DNA from: Deltaproteobacteria bacterium
GTDB taxonomy: Bacteria; Desulfobacterota; Syntrophorhabdia; Syntrophorhabdales; Syntrophorhabdaceae
DNA: 64,000 nt
Reading direction: 5' to 3'
Assembly (NCBI GenBank): GCA_022711595.1
Contig: JAKLET010000003.1
Coordinates: 1 to 64,000, forward strand
This document shows, piece after piece, positions 58,000-64,000 of the stretch. Made by a program: the position numbers and the translations under genes. Numbering within the stretch: position 1 is the stretch's first letter; every line of letters starts with the position of its first letter. The notes beneath the pieces are model-generated. The model worked only from the letters and a program-made list of their open reading frames with translations, was not told where the DNA came from and made no database searches.

Positions 58000-59130
58000 C
58001 TATCTGGCCCTTCCTTTGAGCGGTATGATCTGGCCCACGTCCATGATGAGAAAACGCGACGGATCGAGCTTCTTTTCAACGATCTTCCGTTTCAGTTCCA
58101 GTGCCGGATACCCGGGAGGTTCGTCGCCGAGGTGGAAGGTCCCCCACTGGGTGGGTATGAAATACCCGGCATTCAGATCGTGGAAGGCATCTATGGCCTC
58201 ATCGATGTCCATATGGGCATAGTGCATGAACCATCTCGGCTGGAACGCCGTCGTGGGCATGAGGACGTAGTCGATGCCGGGATAGCGCACGCCTATTTCT
58301 CGATACCCTATGAAGTACCCGCTGTCGCCGGCAAAATAGATCTTCAGTTCAGGTGTGGTGATCATAAAGCTTGCCCAGAGCGTTGTGTTCACGTCCTGCC
58401 CGATCCTTCTTGACCAATGCTGCATTGGGAGGCAGGCGATCTCTGTGCCGTTTCCGGCATCGGCGGTCTGCCACCAGTCCATCTCAACGACATTGTCTTT
58501 GCCGAGACCTTTTATGAATTGTTTCAGTCCGAGGGGTACAAAGAAGCGTGTATCATCAGGCAGGGACTTGATGGTCTCGCTGTCAAGATGATCATAGTGA
58601 TTGTGGGATATGATCACGTTGAGCCTTTTTGCGCCGAGGTTCTTCAAATCCTGTGTGGTGATCGCGGGCGGGACCTTTCTTTTGGGAAAAAGGGCCCTGT
58701 CGGAGAATATGGGGTCTGTAAGCCACAGATCGCCTCTGAGCCTGATCAGAAAGGTGGCGTGGCCCACCCACATGATGAGATCACCATCCGGCATTGATTT
58801 AATGCGCCCCGGAGCGTCGGGGACCACGGAAGGCTTGAAATTTTTCTCTTCGTCGGTGTAGTGTTCTTTCCGTGAGAGCTTCCACTTCAGCAATCGCATG
58901 AAGCCTTTTTCCTCCCCGGGCATCCAGGGGTTGAAGAAAAGGCCGTCTTTGAAATGAGGCGCGTAAAGATCGGATGACTTTGCAGAGTCTACCTTTTTTC
59001 GCCATGCGGTCTCATCAAAACTTTGAGGGCCACTGACACAGCCTGCCGCGACAAAGAATGTAAGTAAAAAGACAACGTGAACCTTAATGGCTATCTTGCG
59101 CCAGTCGATTCTTTTTGCCTTTGGTCTCAG
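58000..59130 (-). CDS. Metallo-beta-lactamase-fold lipoprotein (NAPE-PLD/UlaG-like), CTG start
   Basis: The core has WVGHATFLIRLRGDLWLTDP, the metal motif SHNHYDHLD and FAGDSGYF, as in the NAPE-phospholipase D/UlaG-like branch. A shorter frame from ATG 58923 lacks any secretion signal. Reading further upstream gives a basic N-terminus, a hydrophobic stretch and lipobox VAAGC, then DETAWRKKVD. The only start that fits is CTG 59130, in the overlap CTGA with the stop of the previous gene and 5 bases after AAGGAGG. That gives 376 residues. Substrate unknown; outer-membrane or periplasmic face. Confidence 0.75.
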   Translation of the reverse strand: MRPKAKRIDWRKIAIKVHVVFLLTFFVAAGCVSGPQSFDETAWRKKVDSAKSSDLYAPHFKDGLFFNPWMPGEEKGFMRLLKWKLSRKEHYTDEEKNFKPSVVPDAPGRIKSMPDGDLIMWVGHATFLIRLRGDLWLTDPIFSDRALFPKRKVPPAITTQDLKNLGAKRLNVIISHNHYDHLDSETIKSLPDDTRFFVPLGLKQFIKGLGKDNVVEMDWWQTADAGNGTEIACLPMQHWSRRIGQDVNTTLWASFMITTPELKIYFAGDSGYFIGYREIGVRYPGIDYVLMPTTAFQPRWFMHYAHMDIDEAIDAFHDLNAGYFIPTQWGTFHLGDEPPGYPALELKRKIVEKKLDPSRFLIMDVGQIIPLKGRAR

Positions 59131-60164
59131 GTTGCCCTCCTTCCGATGATCTCGGTGAACAGACGTAAATAGCTGCCGATCTCATCTCCCCTCCGACAGT
59201 CGTCGAGGACACGCTGCCTGCCGCGAGCGGCGATCTTCTCGCACAGGTCCGTGCTTCCAAGAAGACGCAGGGCGTTTTGAACAAAGGAGGACCCGTCATG
59301 GAAAAAGAAGGCTTCGACTCCGTCTGTTGCCATGCTGCGATGGCCATCGTTTTGAGACAGGAGACAAGGCGTGCCGGCGAGCATGGCCTCACGGACCCCA
59401 TGCGGCATTCCTTCCGCGATGCTGGCCGATGCGAAAATGGTCCCTGCGCGCAGGAATGAGGTGACCTCATCATGGGGTATGGCCCCGACATGGATGATCC
59501 ATGGGTTCATGCGGCAGGTATCGAGAAACGATTCCCCGCTTTGCTTATCTATGATCGACCCGGCATGCACATATAGAAGATCGGGGACATGTCTTTTGAG
59601 CTCCGACAGGTGGTCTATCAGTGTGGTTATCCCCTTTATCGGACGGATGCCTGCAAGGCCCACAACAACAGGGGCCTTCCGGGGCAGGCCAAGCTTCGCC
59701 CTGTAATCTCCGTCTGGTGGAGGCAGGGAGAGGCCGTTGGGAATGATGCGGACCTTTCGGGGGAGAGAAAGCTTGTTTTGCGTGAGTATGCTGCCCATGG
59801 AACTATTGAATACAGTTATACGATTGGCAAGCCGGAGGATATCTGCGATCACGGGTGCCCTTTCGGCGTCATTTATCATCTCGTTAATATCGGTTCCCCG
59901 CAATGAGACAACGATCGGTATTTTGTCAAGGGAGGTAATTCCGAAAAATGCTTCGCTGCAGCGCCAGCCATGCATGACTAGGGACACGTCGGGGCCAAAA
60001 AGCGCGGTCTCTTCCCTGGCCTCGTTCCTGGATATGTTCGAACAGTCTTCAATGAGGCGCACATCGTGGCCATACCGGATGAACCCGTCACGCAGCCGGG
60101 CCGCTGCGATGCTGTTGCCGCAAAGCGTTTCGAGGCAATATGGCGTACAGATGAGAATCTTCAT
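59127..60164 (-). CDS. Glycosyltransferase family 4
   Basis: The 345-residue GT-B enzyme has an N-terminal acceptor half with NSIAAARLRDGFIRYGHDV and VSLRGTDINEMI. The donor half includes VVVGLAGIRPIKGITTLIDHL and FASASIAEGMPHGVREAMLAG, with the conserved EGMPHGVREA glutamate. ATG 60164 overlaps the ATP-grasp stop by 4 bases (ATGA) with GGAG upstream; a start 18 bases earlier was rejected for that reason. Donor and acceptor are unknown. Confidence 0.88.
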   Translation of the reverse strand: MKILICTPYCLETLCGNSIAAARLRDGFIRYGHDVRLIEDCSNISRNEAREETALFGPDVSLVMHGWRCSEAFFGITSLDKIPIVVSLRGTDINEMINDAERAPVIADILRLANRITVFNSSMGSILTQNKLSLPRKVRIIPNGLSLPPPDGDYRAKLGLPRKAPVVVGLAGIRPIKGITTLIDHLSELKRHVPDLLYVHAGSIIDKQSGESFLDTCRMNPWIIHVGAIPHDEVTSFLRAGTIFASASIAEGMPHGVREAMLAGTPCLLSQNDGHRSMATDGVEAFFFHDGSSFVQNALRLLGSTDLCEKIAARGRQRVLDDCRRGDEIGSYLRLFTEIIGRRAT

Positions 60165-60976
60165 TGATGGTTTCTCCACCATGCGGCGACGCTTTTCGCC
60201 ATTGGACCGGCAAGATCAAGTCCGGCAAGGGCTTCGTAATATAACCGCGGCGCAGAATTGACCTCGAGTACCAGGCATGAGCCTCTGCTCTCGATGATAT
60301 CCACGCTGCCCGCGGCGAGACCCAGGGTTTCAAGGGCCCGTGTAGCCATAACGGCCATATCTGGCCGGCATTCCACCAGGACCGGAGGCGCCCCTTCAGA
60401 GCAGTTGAAGATAAAATCGCTTCCCTGTGAATCGGTCCTCAGTGCCGCGATGACCATACCACCGGCTGCGGCGACGGTGAAGGTCCTGTCATGTGTGATA
60501 CAGGGCTGGACGATGTAGAGGGCCCGGTTTTCTCTCGGGATGTCTTCCGTGTTCTCAATGAGCCTTATGCCACGGCCCCCCCAGCCGATTCGAGGCTTGA
60601 CGACAACGGGCCGGTCACCCGGCGGCAAATTGTCTAGCATGAAGGAGTCGACCGTGGCAACACCGGCGTATCGAAGGGCCGAAAATGTTTCCCATTTGTC
60701 CTCTGCCAGGACTATCGATTGGGAAGAAGGAAAGACATGATGCCCCTTTTTTTCGAGGGATGCGGCAAGACCGTGCACAAAGTCCAGGTCTTCACGGCAG
60801 CGCAGGTCATAGCGGAGCCACACAAAAGGAAAGTGATCGTGGGAGGCCATGTTTTTCGCGAGCTCTACCAGGGCAACGCGGAAACCAAGTCTTTCAGCGC
60901 CCGCGCGAATGAGGGCGTCACTCATGGCGTCTATCTCGTTTCCGTATACACTGTAGTCCGCGATTTCCATATTCAT
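60161..60976 (-). CDS. RimK-like ATP-grasp ligase
   Basis: The 271-residue protein has the ATP-grasp pattern: FSALRYAGVATVDSF, VVVKPRIGWGGRGIRLIE (about 129-146, Lys and glycine loop), YIVQPCITHDRTFTV and a terminal metal-binding LVLEVNSAPRLYYEAL. Enzymes of this fold join a carboxylate to an amine with ATP. Here it may add an amino acid or amine to a glycan or carbohydrate acid. ATG 60976 overlaps the YdjC stop by 4 bases. Confidence 0.88.
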   Translation of the reverse strand: MNMEIADYSVYGNEIDAMSDALIRAGAERLGFRVALVELAKNMASHDHFPFVWLRYDLRCREDLDFVHGLAASLEKKGHHVFPSSQSIVLAEDKWETFSALRYAGVATVDSFMLDNLPPGDRPVVVKPRIGWGGRGIRLIENTEDIPRENRALYIVQPCITHDRTFTVAAAGGMVIAALRTDSQGSDFIFNCSEGAPPVLVECRPDMAVMATRALETLGLAAGSVDIIESRGSCLVLEVNSAPRLYYEALAGLDLAGPMAKSVAAWWRNHQ

Positions 60977-61743
60977 AGCGGTATTTCCACTCCAAAAAAG
61001 GCTTCGCGGAAATTTGTGAGCCTCAATCCCGCCAGAAGTTCTTTGGTCCTTCCGGAAAGAAGGGCCTTGCGTTCAGTATCGCGCTGCGCGACATACCTTA
61101 AACCTTCGATGGGCCCCGTTTTCCTGCCTGGATGGCACATCATTTCCGTTATCCCCGGTAAAAGGCCCGAAAGCTCGTCTGCTATCCGGTCTTCCGTCCA
61201 GTAAGGGGCTGGGTCGACAGCGCCGATAAAATGGTCGGCCGTGGCTACGCCGGCTCGACGGCAATGATGTTTCATCATGTCGGTAGGGCACCTCAATGGT
61301 ATACCCAGTTCCCCGGCTGCCTCCAGCATGATCGTAAAAATGGCCCCGTCTCTGCGGTGGAGGTGCTTGTGGGCATCGAGATGGCTCGGCCTCGCCCCTG
61401 CAATATCGATGAATCTCGCGAGCTGGGCCCCCAGTTCTTTGTGAACGTCGCGTTCGTTAAAACTTTCAAGCCGTTCGTGGCCGTCACAGAAAAAGGCCCC
61501 GTTCTTATCCACGAGACTGGCCGGAACCGGATCAGAACAGGGATGTCCCTGCGTCAGGTTGAAATGAAGGCCCAGTGAGACGCCTGCGTCCAGAAAAGGT
61601 ATGATATCAGGGACGTACGGTCCGTTCACGAAAAGGCTTATCGATGTCACTGTTCCTGCCGTGACGGCATCGAGTATCCCGGCATCGATATCGGGATGGA
61701 GCCCGGCATCATCGGCGTTGATAATAAGGAAACTGTTGCTCAT
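60973..61743 (-). CDS. YdjC/ChbG-family carbohydrate deacetylase
   Basis: The 256-residue protein starts LIINADDAGLHPDIDAGIL, with the family metal-binding DD, then GLHFNLTQGHP, HLDAHKHLHR and MMCHPGRKTG. ChbG removes an acetyl group from N-acetylated chito-oligosaccharides; relatives deacetylate other N-acetyl sugars or lipids (HpnK). It overlaps the methyltransferase stop by 4 bases and the ATP-grasp start by 4 bases. No signal peptide, so it acts in the cytoplasm. Confidence 0.9.
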   Translation of the reverse strand: MSNSFLIINADDAGLHPDIDAGILDAVTAGTVTSISLFVNGPYVPDIIPFLDAGVSLGLHFNLTQGHPCSDPVPASLVDKNGAFFCDGHERLESFNERDVHKELGAQLARFIDIAGARPSHLDAHKHLHRRDGAIFTIMLEAAGELGIPLRCPTDMMKHHCRRAGVATADHFIGAVDPAPYWTEDRIADELSGLLPGITEMMCHPGRKTGPIEGLRYVAQRDTERKALLSGRTKELLAGLRLTNFREAFFGVEIPL

Positions 61744-62456
61744 CGAAGAGTTCCTTTCCAGAGACGGGCCATGAAGTATGGGCCCTTTTCATCTTCGAAG
61801 AATTCCGACATCCCTTTTTCTCTCAATCTCACGATATATTCGAACATTCCCTCCGTAAGGGAGTTGAATTCTTCACGTGTGAAATAGCGTTTTTTTTCGG
61901 AGATCATCTGTGTCTCAAAACCTTCACGGAAAATTGTAAGCACTTTTTTCGGGTTTGCAATACTATTGAGATAAAGATACAGGGTGCCGCCCGGTGCAAG
62001 CTTCGCACGCGCCGAAAGGATCAAAGGGACAAGGTGTTCCGTTCCGTCCTCTCCCCCGTAATAGCGGTGATCGAAGGGGTGCGGCGCCGGTTTATGCGGA
62101 AGGAGGGCGGCGATAAGATCGACGGGTCCATTCACAGGTTCAAGCAGGCTGCCTTCAAGAAATTCAACGTTGCCCGTGTTGTTGATGGTGGAATTGTACC
62201 TGGCTGCTTCAAGTGATTCCTTGTCTATATCGGTCCCTGATACCCGAGAAGCACCTGCGAGGGCCATGTAGATCCCCAGAACACCCGTCCCGCAACCCGC
62301 GTCAACGGCACGGGCTCCCCGTGGAACATCCATGTGGAGCATCATGAACGCCGTTGCGTGATCAGACAGCTTGGCGCGGGGCCCCCATTCGCGTATGATG
62401 CCCGCCGGTGTGTCCAGGATGGCCTCCTGCCAGTCGTCAGGTTTCTTGAGCTTCAT
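61740..62456 (-). CDS. Class I SAM-dependent methyltransferase
   Basis: The 238-residue protein has the SAM motif AVDAGCGTGVLGIYMALAGA (about 49-68) and the acidic loop GTDIDKESLEAAR. It resembles PrmA/PrmC-type enzymes in LSDHATAFMMLHMDVPRGA but the usual NPPY is replaced by LLPHKPAP. The target is therefore unlikely to be a Gln or Asn side chain. It is the first gene of the five-gene operon. No good promoter was seen in the 217 bases up to creB. Confidence 0.85.
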   Translation of the reverse strand: MKLKKPDDWQEAILDTPAGIIREWGPRAKLSDHATAFMMLHMDVPRGARAVDAGCGTGVLGIYMALAGASRVSGTDIDKESLEAARYNSTINNTGNVEFLEGSLLEPVNGPVDLIAALLPHKPAPHPFDHRYYGGEDGTEHLVPLILSARAKLAPGGTLYLYLNSIANPKKVLTIFREGFETQMISEKKRYFTREEFNSLTEGMFEYIVRLREKGMSEFFEDEKGPYFMARLWKGTLR

Positions 62457-62673
62457 TGTCAGTTCAGTTTAACATTCGGGCAATCCCCGCGCAACTGGTC
62501 CCGGTATACAGATCACAAGAGATTCTCTGATTTTCATGATCTTTTCACGGTCTTTTCAAAATTATTTCACTGCAGCCGTGTAATCTGAAGGCGTGTTGAC
62601 AGACCACATGACAATTGGCGCGCAGGGTGATACAATGTGCATCGAAACCGCAACGGGGGGTGGAACAGATATC

Positions 62674-63354
62674 ATGAGAACAAGGATACTGATCGTTGAT
62701 GATGAACCTGCCATAGTGGATACCATACAGTATGCCCTTGAGACGGACGGTTTTGAGACCGTGTGCCTTTTCTCCGGGGAATCGCTGATGGATGTCATTG
62801 CACAGCAGCGGATCGACCTCGTTGTCCTCGATATCGGGCTTCCCGATATAAGCGGGCTCGAGCTGTGCAAGGAGATAAGAAAGACGCGTGATGTCCCCGT
62901 CATTTTCCTCACGGCAAGGACCGATGAGATCGACCGTGTCGTGGGTCTTGAGATAGGGGCGGATGATTACATCACAAAGCCCTTCAGTCCAAGAGAGCTC
63001 GCGGCAAGGGTAAAAGCGGTTCTCAGGAGGACGAACAGCAACTATAATAAGACCTCCTTCACGGAGGCTTTCAGAGTGAACGAATCAAAAAAACAGATCA
63101 CCTATTACGGTGAGGCCCTTGATCTGTCCAGGTATGAATACGAGATCCTGAAAACGTTCATCCGCCGCCCGGGCCATGTTTTTTCACGTGACCACCTTAT
63201 GGACCTTGTGTGGGAACAGCCGGACACCAGCCTTGACCGGACGGTCGATGCCCACATCAAGAACATAAGGGCAAAGCTGAAGGCCGTAAAACCTGAACTG
63301 GAAGCGATCGTAACACACCGCGGCATGGGCTATTCGCTGAGGGACGACCTATGA
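62674..63354 (+). CDS. creB: OmpR-type response regulator (CreB-like)
   Basis: The 226-residue protein has ILIVDDEPAIVDTIQYAL, phospho-acceptor Asp53 (LVVLDIGLPD) and the conserved Lys in DDYITKPFSPRELAARVK. The C-terminal winged helix (about 130-225) includes LSRYEYEILKTFIRRPGHVF and LDRTVDAHIKNIRAKL. The partner kinase gene overlaps it by 4 bases. CreB-like regulators in other bacteria respond to carbon or cell-envelope stress. Earlier starts exist but ATG 62674 gives the normal N-terminus. Confidence 0.87.
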   Translation: MRTRILIVDDEPAIVDTIQYALETDGFETVCLFSGESLMDVIAQQRIDLVVLDIGLPDISGLELCKEIRKTRDVPVIFLTARTDEIDRVVGLEIGADDYITKPFSPRELAARVKAVLRRTNSNYNKTSFTEAFRVNESKKQITYYGEALDLSRYEYEILKTFIRRPGHVFSRDHLMDLVWEQPDTSLDRTVDAHIKNIRAKLKAVKPELEAIVTHRGMGYSLRDDL

Positions 63355-64000
63355 GGCTGGGCACCCGCGTCTTTATCGCCTACCTGGTTATTTCTGTGAT
63401 CTGCTTCTACTATCCTGTCCGGTACATCGTCAAGGAACTTCGTACTTTTTTCAGTGAAAGCGTGGAAGATTCCCTTGCCGACCAGGCAAATATCCTCGCA
63501 TCCATTGTCGGCACACAGATGGAGGCGGGCCGTTTTAAACCGGATGACCTCTATAGGGCCTTCGAAACCGTTTACAAACGGTCGTTGAAGGCGAAGATAC
63601 ATGATTTTATGAAGACCAGTGTGGACCAGAGGGTCTACATCACGGACACAAACGGCAAGGTTGTCTTCGATTCGGAAGACAGGGCAAATATCGGTGCCGA
63701 TTACTCCCGATGGAGAGATGTGGCGCAGACCCTGGGCGGCGAGTATGGCGCGCGCGCTTCCAGGAAGAACCTGAAAGACCCGACAACATCCGTTTTCTTT
63801 GTTGCCGCGCCGATAGTAGTCCACGGAAAGACGGCCGGTGTCCTGACGGTGGCAAAACCGACCACGAACATCAACGCCTTTTTCGAAAAGGAAAAGCCGA
63901 AGATCCTTGGCTTGTGGTCCATCTTTGGTGCTCTTGCCATTGTGCTCGCTTTTTTACTGTCCCTGTGGATCGCCCGGCCCATCAAACGTCTCACGGAATA
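63351..64000 (+). CDS. creC: CreC-like sensor histidine kinase (partial, runs off window)
   Basis: ATG 63351 overlaps the creB stop (ATGA). The 216 residues in the window have a membrane span (about 7-25) and a periplasmic sensor region (about 30-180) with RVYITDTNGKVVFDSEDRAN, typical of CreC. A second span (about 188-206) leads into the HAMP start IARPIKRLTE. The kinase domains lie beyond the window edge. Confidence 0.87.
   Translation, partial: MRLGTRVFIAYLVISVICFYYPVRYIVKELRTFFSESVEDSLADQANILASIVGTQMEAGRFKPDDLYRAFETVYKRSLKAKIHDFMKTSVDQRVYITDTNGKVVFDSEDRANIGADYSRWRDVAQTLGGEYGARASRKNLKDPTTSVFFVAAPIVVHGKTAGVLTVAKPTTNINAFFEKEKPKILGLWSIFGALAIVLAFLLSLWIARPIKRLTE

Overview
The window reads as chromosome of a strictly anaerobic, Gram-negative bacterium, most likely a Desulfobacterota (former Deltaproteobacteria) lineage of the Syntrophobacter/Syntrophorhabdus kind. 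The grounds are a ferredoxin-dependent 2-oxoacid oxidoreductase, Tol-Pal outer-membrane genes, many lipoproteins, PAS-rich signalling proteins, long insertions in RpoB and frequent TTG/GTG starts. This placement is inference from gene content; no rRNA gene is present. Layout: 1-11758 is the tuf-rpmG-tRNA-Trp-secE-nusG-rplKA-rplJL-rpoBC transcription/translation cluster, with an L10-type leader before rplJ and a hairpin between rplL and rpoB. It meets tail to tail a minus-strand block of lysR-tolB-pal-cpoB (11755-15380). Divergent from lysR lies a 2-oxoacid:ferredoxin oxidoreductase operon (ferredoxin, alpha, beta, gamma) followed by an ACT-domain gene (15661-18643). An 80-bp duplicated repeat and small secreted or lipoprotein genes follow (18644-20557). 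20670-31646 carries a PAS protein with a cysteine-rich C-terminus, a metallo-hydrolase, a large Rossmann-fold protein, a DUF192 protein, rpmB, the bifunctional (p)ppGpp enzyme Rel and RecD2. 31877-39969 is a signalling island: two NarL-type histidine kinase/response-regulator pairs and a lone receiver, with a D-Ala-D-Ala dipeptidase, a nitronate-monooxygenase-like flavoprotein and a tpx pseudogene between them. Nitrogen and carbon genes follow: gdhA, an NrpR-type regulator and a KaiC-like/PEP-synthase-like fusion (40650-45741). 45762-49717 has a carboxymuconolactone decarboxylase homologue, LemA, a TPM-domain protein, a transglutaminase-like protein, a small Cys-rich protein and an OmpA-type lipoprotein. 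The two most interesting regions are minus-strand, tightly coupled operons. The first (55395-49819) is SpoIID, sugar-1-phosphate nucleotidyltransferase, AmgK-like kinase, GT2 and DUF4922, and looks like a peptidoglycan-sugar or cell-envelope glycan salvage system. The second (62456-58000) is methyltransferase, YdjC/ChbG deacetylase, RimK-like ATP-grasp, GT4 and a metallo-beta-lactamase-fold lipoprotein. All four of its junctions are 4-nt overlaps, and the last gene appears to start with CTG. The window closes with creB and the start of creC. Broken genes are a tpx remnant (about 36000-36371) and a class I glutamine amidotransferase remnant (40242-40457). A perfect 17-bp palindrome (40131-40147) and a related site (37643-37652) bracket the second kinase/regulator pair and are candidate regulator-binding sites.
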